64,000 nt of DNA from assembly GCF_014773225.1 (NCBI RefSeq), contig NZ_JACXAJ010000005.1, positions 62,001-126,000 of the forward strand, in the 5' to 3' direction. This DNA comes from Pontibacter aquaedesilientis. GTDB lineage: Bacteria > Bacteroidota > Bacteroidia > Cytophagales > Hymenobacteraceae. Both the position numbers and the translations under genes were made by a program. Shown piece after piece: positions 18,401-23,778 of the stretch; the first letter of the stretch is position 1; each line of letters opens with the position of its first letter. The notes beneath the pieces are model-generated. The model worked only from the letters and a program-made list of their open reading frames with translations. It was not told the origin of the DNA and did not search any database.

Positions 18401-20717
18401 TACAGCCGTTGGCGTCTTTCACCGTGATGGTATGCGTGCCTGCTGCCAGCCCTGTGAAGGCAGTGGAACTCTGGAAGTTCACCCCGTCCCTGCTGTAGGT
18501 ATAAGGAGCCGTGCCGCCTGTCGTGCCTGTTACCGTGATCTCGCCGTTGGCCGCGCCACAGGTCGAGGCTTTGGTGGAAGCCGCAAAATCGGTTGGACCG
18601 GCGATGTTGGTTACCGTTACAGGTTTACTCAAGGTACAGCCTTTGGCGTCGCGCACCCAAACTGTGTGCGCCCCGGCTGCGAAACCAGTGAGCGTCGCAG
18701 AAGCCTGATAATTCGTACCGTCTTTGCTATACTCATAACCAGCCACACCACCTGTAACACCTGAAATCGTTACCGTACCGTTCGGGTTGCCGCAAGTAGA
18801 GGAAGCAGACGTGACTGTAAAATTAGTAAGTGTAGCCTGCGCCACGGAAACGGAAGCAGTCACCATACAACCGTTGGCGTCTTTCGCCCTTAAGGTGTAG
18901 TTTCCGGAGGCCAGACCCGTGAAGGCCGTGCTGCTTTGGAAGGTGGTGCCGTTGATGGAGTAGGTATAGGGAGCCGTACCGCCTGTTACCGCACCAGCCG
19001 TGATCGAGCCGTCGTTGTTGTGGCAGCTTGCCGGTTGAGATGTGGCAGATACGGCTGTTGGTCCTGGCACATTAGTTAGTGTGAACGATTTGGCCATGGT
19101 ACAGCCGTTGGCGTCCTTCACCGTGATGTTGTGGGTTCCGGCCATCAGCCCTGCGAAAGTCGTGGAACTCTGAAAGTTCGTCCCGTCCTTGCTGTAGGTA
19201 TAGGGCGAAGTGCCACCTGACACGTTATTGATGACAATCTGCCCGTTCGCATTGCCGCAAGTTGTGTTGCTAGGTGTGGCGGTAAAGTCAGACGGGCCTG
19301 TTACCTGCGTGATAGAGAAGCTCTTCATAACAGAACAGCCCTTGCTATCAGTAACAGTGACGGTATAAGTACCGGCTGTCTTATTGTTGATAGAGGCAGT
19401 GGTCTCACCACTGCTCCAGCGGTACGTAACAGCCCCCTGTGCGCCCGTCACACTGGCGGAGACACTACCCAAAGTGCCGTTACAGATTACTGGCGTGCCC
19501 GTCAGGTTCACCTCCATCTGATAAAAGGAGATCAGCACTTCATCGCTCACGGGTGAGCAATCTCCGTTTCCGGTCGATTCTAAAGTCAGCCGCACTGAAC
19601 CTGCGCTAAGCTCGGCTGCCGTTGGGGTATAGGTAGCGTTTAGGTCAGTTCTGCTCGAGAAAGTACCGGCTCCACCTATCCACCTGCCACCGGTAGCAGC
19701 TGTCACTGTACCTGCCAGTTGCACCGTGCTGCCTGCGCAAACCAATTGGTCAGGGCCGGCATTGGCCGAGAGGTTTGATACAACGTTTGTCGTGGCTGAG
19801 AACTCCTGGCAGTTCGTAGAATTTTTCGGAACTGCCACGAACTTGTGTCTTCCAACTGTCGAGGCATTGTAGGTCAGGTTTCGACCAACAAGGGTATTAC
19901 TCGGATCATACCAAAAATAGTCAAACTCGCCATCGCCGCCTGTCACGCTTCCTGTGAGTGTGGCACTACTCCCACCCGGGCATATAATGGCCGGATCTGG
20001 TCCAATAGACACGACAGGTTTCGGCAGGAAATATACCCTTACTTCATCATAGTGCGATGAGTTTGTTGCACACTCACTAGGGCGTACCGCACCATTAACA
20101 CGATAGTCTACAAATGGAGGCGCTGTCTCATCTGGTGTTACAGTAGGGGTGGCGGATGTTACATCGCTGAGAAATTTCTCATAGCCTCTGCCTGATATAT
20201 CCTCCCATCTTATGGAGCCTTCCAGAAAAGTAGCCGGCGCACTTAGCTGTTTGGAGCATCCACCTATCACCGAAACATCATCCATCGGTTCGAATGCCGC
20301 CAAGGAAGTAATAGCATAAACATTCGCATTGTTACCGGGCTTACAAATTGTTAAGGTGATGGTGTTGGATCCTGTCCGGGGAATACACATCAGCTGACCG
20401 ACAGGGTAAGTTTGTGTACCGCAGTCAACCGTATAGAACATAGCACCGCCAGGCTCTGCTCCGGATGGAAGGCTCAGCTCCAATTGGGAAGCGTCTTTAT
20501 CCAGCGTAACTATGATCTGTACACAGTTACTGCCACCACAGGCACTGCCACTCCTCCTAACGGACTGTGATTTCATGTAGCCATTGGGCTGCCCTGTCAA
20601 ATCCATTCTGATAGTCTGCACTTGGGCAAACACGTTTAAGGATGTCGCTAGCTGCAACATCCCTAAGAGTAAAATCACAAGAAGGAGGTTTTTTCTTCGG
20701 GTAGAGCTTATTTCCAT
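6444..20717 (-). CDS. Giant SprB-like repeat adhesin with gliding-type T9SS C-terminal sorting domain
   Basis: A single uninterrupted frame of 4757 residues. A signal peptide (about residues 1-32, ending NVFAQ) is followed by a unique N-terminal region to about residue 230. PKD/Ig-like domains follow (ICPGGSSATLTGSV; NAGPDQLVCAGSTVQL). Then come about 55 tandem repeats of 77-78 residues resembling SprB repeats. The consensus runs AGPxDL ... STCGxxNGxI ... GGTAPYTYSxDGxxFQ ... GLxAGxYTITVKDANGC. Two cysteines per unit (in TCG and NGC) suggest disulphides. The last about 85 residues (FTPNGDGMNDRWEI ... VYNRWG ... PDGTYY) are the gliding motility-associated C-terminal domain that directs T9SS type B secretion. 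SprB of Flavobacterium johnsoniae is a comparable mobile surface adhesin. The partner PorP/SprF gene lies 24 bp downstream. The repeats are closely related in DNA, so assembly collapse or expansion is possible. Confidence 0.93.
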   Translation of the reverse strand: MEISSTRRKNLLLVILLLGMLQLATSLNVFAQVQTIRMDLTGQPNGYMKSQSVRRSGSACGGSNCVQIIVTLDKDASQLELSLPSGAEPGGAMFYTVDCGTQTYPVGQLMCIPRTGSNTITLTICKPGNNANVYAITSLAAFEPMDDVSVIGGCSKQLSAPATFLEGSIRWEDISGRGYEKFLSDVTSATPTVTPDETAPPFVDYRVNGAVRPSECATNSSHYDEVRVYFLPKPVVSIGPDPAIICPGGSSATLTGSVTGGDGEFDYFWYDPSNTLVGRNLTYNASTVGRHKFVAVPKNSTNCQEFSATTNVVSNLSANAGPDQLVCAGSTVQLAGTVTAATGGRWIGGAGTFSSRTDLNATYTPTAAELSAGSVRLTLESTGNGDCSPVSDEVLISFYQMEVNLTGTPVICNGTLGSVSASVTGAQGAVTYRWSSGETTASINNKTAGTYTVTVTDSKGCSVMKSFSITQVTGPSDFTATPSNTTCGNANGQIVINNVSGGTSPYTYSKDGTNFQSSTTFAGLMAGTHNITVKDANGCTMAKSFTLTNVPGPTAVSATSQPASCHNNDGSITAGAVTGGTAPYTYSINGTTFQSSTAFTGLASGNYTLRAKDANGCMVTASVSVAQATLTNFTVTSASSTCGNPNGTVTISGVTGGVAGYEYSKDGTNYQASATLTGFAAGAHTVWVRDAKGCTLSKPVTVTNIAGPTDFAASTKASTCGAANGEITVTGTTGGTAPYTYSRDGVNFQSSTAFTGLAAGTHTITVKDANGCTVAKSFTVTNIAGPTAVAATSAAASCADNDGSITAGAVTGGTAPYTYSINGTTFQSGTVFSGLASGSYTLTARDANGCAVTRVVNVTKNIPTTFASTSKSSTCGSNNGTITVTGVTGGFGPYTYSKDGTNFQTSATLTGFVAGSHTITVKDAKGCTIARQITVTDVAGPSDLTATASSSTCGNPNGALTVTGVTGGTATYTYSIDGVNFQTSTTFSGLAARTYTVMVKDANGCTFARDVAVNNIAGPTFVATAQSSTCGNSNGSITIGDVTSGTAPYTYRIGNGAFQSAKAFTSLAAGNYEIAVKDANSCVAIQTIEVTNIAGPSNLTLTSTAATCGRANGAVMVSKVTGGTAPYTYSKDGVNFQASTTFGSLAEGAYTITVMDANGCVFSKQVTVSNISGPTDFAASTKSTTCGAANGEITVTGTTGGTSPYTYSRDGVNFQSSTAFTGLAAGTHTITVKDANGCIVAKSFTVTNVAGPTAVAATSAAASCADNDGSITAGAVTGGTSPYTYSINGTVFQSGTVFTGLASGNYTLTARDANGCITSTSVSVAKVMPTDFTVTPTAATCGNSNGRVVVSNIIGGTSPYTYSKNGTTFQTSATLTGLAEGTHTITIKDARGCTVAKTVTITNIPGPTDLQATVQSSTCGNPNGSFTVSAVTGGTQNYTYSINGGAFQSSSVFSSLVAGNYQVTVKDANGCVYTETVVVANIAGPEFTAAATSSTCGNSNGRINVTVSGGTAPFQYSKDGSTFQDAALFDNLAAGTYTITVRDANGCIKTASVAVTNIAGPTNLNLTSTASTCGASNGVVRVNSTTGGVSPYTYSIDGAAFQSGTTFSNLLAGNYTITVKDANNCTFSKSITVTNIAGPSAFTTTVKASTCGASNGEFTVSSVTGGTSGYTYSIDNTNFQTSATFTALIARTYNVTVRDANGCTHTQAVVIPDVAGPSGFTASVTTTSCGRNNGSIRVTAVSGGTSGYTYSKDGTNFQTADTFGSLLAGTYTITVRDANGCIFAKEVVVGDVAGPNGFALTTNAATCGANNGSLVVGAVTGGTAPYTYSKDGINFQTSTTFGALAEGAYTITVKDANGCVFSKQADVANIAGPTDLAASTKASTCGTANGEITVTGTTGGTSPYTYSRDGVNFQAAVTFSGLAAGTHTITVKDANGCTFTQQVVISNIAGPTAVAATSQPASCADNDGSITAGAVTGGTAPYTYSINGTTFQSGTAFSSLASGSYTLTVRDANGCAVTRTVTVTKNIPTTFASTAKSSTCGNSNGTITVGTVTGGFAPYTYSKDGTNFQASSTLTGFTAGSHTITVKDAKGCTVARQVTVSDVAGPSDLVATVKSSTCGASNGEFTVSSVTGGTSGYTYSIDGFNFQSSSTFSGLTARTYAVTVKDANGCTFAKDVAVNNIAGPTFAATAQASTCGASNGRISVSEVNGGTTPYVYSINGGDFQSEANFTGLAAGTHTIAVKDANGCTATKEVEVLNIAGPSDLTLANASATCGNANGTITVGTVMGGTAPYTYSKDGLTFQTSTTFGSLSEGAYTITVKDANGCVFSKQAAVANIAGPTDLAASTKASTCGAANGEITVTGTTGGTAPYTYSRDGVNFQSSTAFTGLMAGTHNITVKDANGCTVAKSFTVTNIAGPTAVAATSAAASCTDNDGSITAGAVTGGTSPYTYSINGTVFQSGTAFTGLASGSYTLTVRDANGCAVTRTVTVTKNIPTTFASTSKSSTCGSNNGTITVGTVTGGFAPYTYSKDGTNFQTSSTLTGFVAGSHTITVKDAKGCTVARQITVSDVAGPSDLTATASSSTCGNPNGSLTVTGVTGGTATYTYSIDGVNFQASATFTDLTEGTHTITVKDGNGCTFAKTFAVTNVAGPRFAMQAQSSTCSNSNGGITIGDVTGGTAPYTYRIDNGAFQSAKSFTALAAGSYEIAVKDANGCVATQTIEVTNIAGPTDLTLASVASTCGNRNGTVTVNAVTGGTAPYTYALNNGTYQQAASFSGLLAGTYTITVKDANGCAYQKEVAVENIAGPDGLIATTTPSTCGSSNGTLTITTVSGGTAPYTYSKDGVNFQEATAFAGLAAGNYSITVKDANGCTFTQSYTVTNTGGPTAVTATSQPATCADNDGSITVGNATGGTPAYTYSIDGNNFQASKVFTGLAAGNYTVTAKDANGCTVTTAVKVNTNVPTNFASSTVASTCGNSNGSITVGTVTGGTAPYTYSKDGVNFQASATLMGFTAGSHTITVKDANGCTFAKSVAVSNVAGPEFTVSTQATTCSASNGRIAINNVSGGVVPYTYSIDGLTYQSSNVFENITAGSYAVTVKDGNGCLGSESVEVKDIAGPSDFVLTAASSTCGNSNASLAITDIDGGTAPYTYSKDDVNFQASANFGSLAAGKYNITVRDANGCTFAKIIEVEDVAGPSEMTLASTSSTCGSANGTITVTGVTGGTAGYTYSLDGNSFQAGTRFEALLAGTYTLTVRDANGCTFSKEIVVENIAGPTDLTASTEASTCGAANGEIMVTGTTGGTAPYTYSRDGVNFQTTATFSGMSAGTYTITVKDANGCTVSRSFTVTNIAGPTAVAATSAAASCADNDGSITAGAVTGGTSPYTYSINGTVFQSGTAFTGLASGSYTLTVRDANSCEATTTVTISKNIPTTFASTSTASTCGGNNGTITVGEVTGGFAPYTYSKDGTTFQTDARLTGFVAGTHTITVKDAKGCIVTRQIQVSDIAGPSELAVRVQSSTCGDPNASFNISEVMGGTAPYTYSLDGTNFQNATTFASLAAGNYQVTVKDANGCLYIQAVTLENIPGPSAFMATTQSASCGRANGSITVSEVTEGTAPYTYSKDGVNFQSSATLTGLLAGTHTITVKDANGCVISKEITIEHVAGPSEMTLASTSSTCGSANGTITVTGVTGGTAGYTYSLDGSSFQAGTRFEALLAGTYTLTVRDANGCTFSKEIVVENIAGPTDLTASTKASTCGAANGELTVSTVSGGTAPYAYSLDGANFQAAATFSGLSAGNHTITVKDANGCTFEKVITLADIAGPTVVTASAQPATCADNDGRIIAGSVTGGTAPYTYSLNGGNFQSATAFTGLASGNYTLTVRDANGCEVSTTVKVDKDGPGSFVAATTSSTCGSDNGSIRITSVQGGAAPYTYRINGGNFQSGASFAGLTAGTYTLTVKDANGCTHTESIEVTDVAGPSDLIAIAQPTTCGNANGQISVSSVTGGTAPYTYSINGSNFQSAAFFASLAAAEYQVTVKDANGCVFVKTISVTNANGPEGFAMEPKAATCGASNGSVVVSGVTGGKAPYTYSKNGSDFQSSANLTGLAAGNNTITVKDANGCTFSKTVVIESIAGPAGYELAATAASCGEANGSVTVSGVSGGMAPYTYALNGGDFQSSPAFASVAAGEHTVTVRDANGCTLDRKVVVENVAGPSALVATATPASCSASDGTITVGTVTGGTAPYTYSLDNRRFQTAGAFAGLAPGEYQVYAKDANGCSTSTTVTVGEKGPKEAVITSAQATCGASNGSIKVTSVTGGKAPYTYSINGTSFQASATFANLAAGTYDVTVKDAEGCTLTQNQRVVNSGGVESFKVTGTDASCGERNGRISISEIVGGQRPYTYSIDGTTYTDQATFTGLAEGNYQVFVKDASGCTLSNSVTIGNSPVLTDVKFRVSAASCGANGGQVVVDQVIGGTAPYAYSLDGTNFSASATLDNVAPGSYTLTVKDAKGCTFSVPLTMKGLSSKVSSVRHIACPGETSGVITISATGKDANTEYSIDNGKTFQKDSVFTGLAKGTYQLITRFSSTCSITVGAVEVKEPAPIQVEMSIAEGAVGQPNSGSASVKSISGGTAPYTYQLNYGQFTSESVFKNLRGGEHWLVVKDANGCTAEVSFTVGGLAELDIPSGFTPNGDGMNDRWEIRNLTELYPNCKVTVYNRWGSPVFESNGYAKPWDGTHNGKRLPDGTYYSIIEFGDAKPAIKTSVTIMR
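6720..19500 (-). repeat. Tandem array of about 55 SprB-like units, mean 233 bp
   Basis: Reading the translated array, I count 52 canonical units, one divergent unit at the N-terminal side and two at the C-terminal side. Units are 77 or 78 codons long. Near-identical DNA blocks recur at distant positions (for example around 13250-13700, 14650-15080, 16770-17200 and 18160-18600), which implies recent duplication or gene conversion. On the plus strand nearly every unit carries the string GTAGGTATA, encoding part of PYTYS. Confidence 0.92.
9220..19024 (-). repeat. Higher-order repeat: DNDGS subtype spaced by multiples of 699 bp
   Basis: One unit subtype replaces the usual TCGxxNGxI with SCxDNDGS. 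On the plus strand its DNDGS codons (CCGTCGTT or close) begin at 9220, 10621, 12019, 13417, 14815, 16912, 18310 and 19009. The intervals are 1401, 1398, 1398, 1398, 2097, 1398 and 699 bp, that is 6, 6, 6, 6, 9, 6 and 3 units. Each such unit is followed by a subtype that lacks AGP and begins PTxF or similar. Six-unit blocks therefore seem to have been duplicated as modules. Confidence 0.85.
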
Positions 20718-21252
20718 ACAGTAGGGGTTAGAGTGTGTGCCATTGGATTCTTACAAATCTGATGTATCTTCAATTGCCTATCCAGCCATTTCTCAGCGGC
20801 CTGCTGCACCAGATAAACAATCGATAAAATTGAACTTAAACGATTATAATTTAAATATTTTATCAAAAAATTAAATAAAATAGTGCTATTTAAATCACAT
20901 AAAACATTCACATATAGCCTTATGAACTCGGCTTATAGATTGCAGCCTAATTGGTTTAAAGAAAGTCAGTGCATATTCCATAATTACTTAAGCGCATTTC
21001 TATAGAATATTACATATTTTTAATAAACCAAAACTATACAATTTATATTTAAAAATACAGAATAATATACCAAAAAAGTAATTATAACTATTTGTATTTT
21101 TGCTTGTAGCATCCCTGAAACAAGAGGCTACAGTCCACCCTATGCCGTTGATGCAAATTTTGATTTTTCCCCCTTTTCTTCCGGCTCAGTCCTTAGCAAA
21201 ACCTACCATAAACTATTACCTTTGCAGGGTTCTTACTTAAGCAACACCCACT
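20718..21252. other. Divergent gene-free region, 535 bp, AT-rich
   Basis: No gene is supported here. Bases 20820-21110 are rich in A and T compared with the rest of the window. This is the probable promoter and leader region of the giant adhesin on one side and of the gene at 21253 on the other. A TAGTTTTG word on the minus strand (21028-21035) fits the -7 consensus but lacks a matching TTG at the right distance. Confidence 0.65.
21217..21224 (+). promoter_or_regulatory. Bacteroidota -7 element TACCTTTG
   Basis: It is an exact match to TAnnTTTG, 28 bp before the ATG at 21253. A TTAG at 21193-21196 lies about 21 bp upstream as an imperfect -33 element. Confidence 0.5.
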
Positions 21253-21792
21253 ATGAGCGCCAAAAGCTTTGAACTATTACTTGACACCGCCTTCGCACCC
21301 GAAAAACCACATGTTTTTGAGGAGCCGGCGACTGCTGTATACCAAAAGCTGGAACAGGCCTTCAAGGCTTCCCGTCAGCAGCAGGGAAATGCTTCAGAGG
21401 AGTTGAGCTTCAGGTTTGAAATGCTGCGACTGGGAATCGCCATTGCTTTTATCAAGGCCTACTCCCGTCTGGCCGATAATGAAGGCGCAAAAGAGGTGCT
21501 GCAACTGCTACAGGAGGCTGTCAAGGCCAAGAGTACCCGCGAGATAGACAAGATCATCCAAAAAAAAATATCCCTGTTTGACAGCCTGTATCACGAGATA
21601 TTTGTGAACGAGCAGCGTGAGCATATCCTGGCCCTTTTTGAGCAAACCCTGGACTCCGCTTCCAAAGATGAACTGGATGAGTTGATCATGGAAGGGCTGG
21701 AGGCCTTGCAGGAAATAGACTTTGAAAGTGCCCGTCATGATGAGGACGATGATGAGCCTTTGGATGAAGATTTTCTGAAAAGTATCAAATAA
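21253..21792 (+). CDS. Acidic helical hypothetical protein
   Basis: A 179-residue protein with no signal peptide or membrane segment. It appears mostly alpha-helical and ends in a strongly acidic tail (DEDDDEPLDED near residues 163-173). A positively charged helix around 95-107 (KAKSTREIDKIIQKK) precedes a long helix. I recognise no domain. The gene is preceded by a good -7 promoter element and lies 20 bp before the DUF2721 gene, so both are probably in one transcript. The acidic tail could mediate contact with basic partners, but that is a guess. The start at 21253 is the first ATG after the promoter. Confidence 0.72.
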   Translation: MSAKSFELLLDTAFAPEKPHVFEEPATAVYQKLEQAFKASRQQQGNASEELSFRFEMLRLGIAIAFIKAYSRLADNEGAKEVLQLLQEAVKAKSTREIDKIIQKKISLFDSLYHEIFVNEQREHILALFEQTLDSASKDELDELIMEGLEALQEIDFESARHDEDDDEPLDEDFLKSIK

Positions 21793-21812
21793 CGCTATAC
21801 CTTCTTGGGCTC

Positions 21813-22217
21813 ATGGAAATCACGCTAACCACTCCTGCCCTGCTGTTTCCGGCGATTTCGCTCCTGCTGCTGGCCTACACCAACCGATTTATGGCTTTGG
21901 CTAATCTTATCCGTAGCCTCAAGAGCCGCTATGCCTCCACGCAAAGTCATTTGGTCTATGGCCAGATAAAGAACCTGCGCATCCGGCTGGGGCTGATCCG
22001 TAACATGCAGGCCTTCGGCATTGCGAGTATGTTCGGCTGCGTGTTCTGTATGTTTATTCTATTCGCAGGCTACACCACGGTGGGGAAGTATACCTTCGGA
22101 CTGAGCCTACTGCTTCTGATGATCTCTCTGGCGCTGGCCCTGCGCGAAATCCAGATCTCTGTCAGGGCGCTGGAACTGGAGTTGAACGACCTGGCGGAAT
22201 CTTCCGGCAAAAAATAA
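21813..22217 (+). CDS. DUF2721 family membrane protein
   Basis: A 134-residue protein matching the DUF2721 pattern: TPALLFPAISLLLLAYTNRF at residues 7-26 (first membrane segment), a cytosolic-type Arg-rich stretch (LKSRYA ... IKNLRIRLGLIRN), and two further membrane segments near 68-87 and 92-110. Family members are small inner-membrane proteins of unknown function. It probably shares a transcript with the acidic protein 20 bp upstream. Confidence 0.8.
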   Translation: MEITLTTPALLFPAISLLLLAYTNRFMALANLIRSLKSRYASTQSHLVYGQIKNLRIRLGLIRNMQAFGIASMFGCVFCMFILFAGYTTVGKYTFGLSLLLLMISLALALREIQISVRALELELNDLAESSGKK

Positions 22218-22339
22218 ACACAGCCGTTTCGATTGCGCCTATACCGCTGCCACAGCATGGCCCCAAATGTTTCCTCGTATGCCTTCCGCCTACCTTAGCT
22301 CGCAAATTGATCCGCAGAAGCGATATTTTTGGGATTTCG

Positions 22340-22347
22340 TACCTTTG
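22340..22347 (+). promoter_or_regulatory. Bacteroidota -7 element TACCTTTG before queA
   Basis: It is an exact TAnnTTTG match 108 bp before the queA ATG. The nearest upstream TTG (22307-22309) is 30 bp away, longer than usual, so only the -7 part is convincing. Confidence 0.4.
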
Positions 22348-22455
22348 CGCTTCATGAGTCAAAAGTCGAATTTTGTTAGGAGTTCCATGTTAACAAGAAA
22401 AGCAAGCATTAGCTCTCGGCATTAACTCAAAACTCTTCACGCTTTATTTCAACAA

Positions 22456-23670
22456 ATGAAAATCAATCCGAAAAATCTGGCCATAAAGGATTTTGTGTAT
22501 GAGCTGCCAGATGAGCGCATTGCCAAGTTTCCGCTGCCGGAGCGCGACCAGTCAAAACTGCTCTATTACAAAAACCACCGCATAGCCGACTATACCTTTA
22601 CTGAGCTGCCTGATTTGCTGCCCGCTGGCAGTTTGCTCGTTTTCAATAACACCAAAGTAGTGCAGGCTCGCCTGATCTTTCAAAAACCAACCGGAGGGGC
22701 TGTGGAGATTTTCTGCCTGGAGCCAGTGAAGCCGCACCGCGAAGTGCAGCTGGCCATGCAGCAAACCCGCAGTTGCACGTGGAAATGCCTCGTCGGTAAT
22801 AACAAGCGCTGGAAAGAGGGTCCTCTGAAGATATTTTTTGAAGGAGGCGTGCTGACAGCCGAACGTGAAGCACAGCAGGACGGCCACTTCCTGATCCGTT
22901 TCACGTGGACGCCTGCCGAACTTACCTTTGCAGAAGTGCTGGAGCGTTGCGGAAGGTTGCCACTGCCGCCCTACCTCAACCGCGACCTGACGCCCGAAGA
23001 CCGTACCCGCTACCAAACCATCTATGCCCACCACGAAGGCGCTGTGGCTGCCCCGACCGCTGGCCTGCATTTCACAGATAACGTGATGACGCAACTGCAC
23101 GACAAAGGTATAGAAAGCACCTACCTCACGCTGCACGTAGGAGCCGGCACCTTCAAGCCCGTGAAAGCCGATACCATGGATACCCACGAAATGCACGCCG
23201 AGCAGCTGATGGTGACGAAGCAAGTGGTAGCGCAGCTTTTGCAGCACATAGGCCAGCCGCTTATACCTGTCGGCACGACTTCGATGCGTAGTCTGGAGAG
23301 CCTGTATTGGCTGGGCACTTTGCTTTTGCAGCAGCCGGAGTTGAAAGCAGAGCAACTGCACGTCACGCAATGGCTGCCTTACGAGACCAGCGCCCCACCT
23401 GCTGCTTCGGAGGCTTTGCAGGCCTTGCTCGGTTACATGGATCGGCATCAGGTTGATCATTTGCATGCCAGCACCCAGATCATCATCGCGCCGGGCTATA
23501 CCTTCCGGGTATGCAGCGGACTCATCACAAACTTCCACCAGCCTGAAAGTACGCTCCTGCTACTGGTAGCTGCCCTGATCGGCGAAAACTGGAAACAGGT
23601 ATACCGACATGCCCTTGATAATGACTACCGCTTTTTGAGCTATGGTGACAGTTCGCTGTTGCTGCCCTAA
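22456..23670 (+). CDS. queA: S-adenosylmethionine:tRNA ribosyltransferase-isomerase
   Basis: QueA transfers and isomerises the ribose of S-adenosylmethionine onto preQ1 in tRNA to make epoxyqueuosine, the penultimate step of queuosine synthesis. Family blocks are visible throughout: FVYELPDERIAKFPLPERDQ near the N-terminus, FNNTKVVQARL, EGAVAAPTAGLHFT, TLHVGAGTFKPV, HEMHAEQ, and the C-terminal TNFHQPESTLLLLVAALIG. At 404 residues it is longer than the Escherichia coli enzyme (about 356), as I expect for Bacteroidota versions. It stands alone on its transcript, with its own -7 element and a strong bidirectional terminator after it. Confidence 0.94.
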   Translation: MKINPKNLAIKDFVYELPDERIAKFPLPERDQSKLLYYKNHRIADYTFTELPDLLPAGSLLVFNNTKVVQARLIFQKPTGGAVEIFCLEPVKPHREVQLAMQQTRSCTWKCLVGNNKRWKEGPLKIFFEGGVLTAEREAQQDGHFLIRFTWTPAELTFAEVLERCGRLPLPPYLNRDLTPEDRTRYQTIYAHHEGAVAAPTAGLHFTDNVMTQLHDKGIESTYLTLHVGAGTFKPVKADTMDTHEMHAEQLMVTKQVVAQLLQHIGQPLIPVGTTSMRSLESLYWLGTLLLQQPELKAEQLHVTQWLPYETSAPPAASEALQALLGYMDRHQVDHLHASTQIIIAPGYTFRVCSGLITNFHQPESTLLLLVAALIGENWKQVYRHALDNDYRFLSYGDSSLLLP

Positions 23671-23718
23671 AGGCTGGATGACCTTGCGGTGCGTTCGGAC
23701 ACCGTGTGATTACTACTT

Positions 23719-23764
23719 ATAAAAAAAGCCAGCCCTGTTGAAATACAGGGCTGGCTTTTTTTAT
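23719..23764. terminator. Bidirectional terminator, 20-bp perfect stem
   Basis: Arms 23719-23738 and 23745-23764 pair perfectly around the loop TGAAAT, with seven A and seven T on the outer sides. It lies between convergent queA and the M28 peptidase gene. Confidence 0.93.
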
Positions 23765-23778
23765 GGTCAATCAGATGA

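Noticed and set aside
6720-19500. Regularly spaced repeats as a CRISPR array
   Set aside because: The spacing is 233 bp, the repeats are translated throughout and encode a protein domain, and no cas gene is nearby.
22552-23538. 328-codon minus-strand frame opposite queA
   Set aside because: QueA is unmistakable on the plus strand; the shadow has no recognisable feature.
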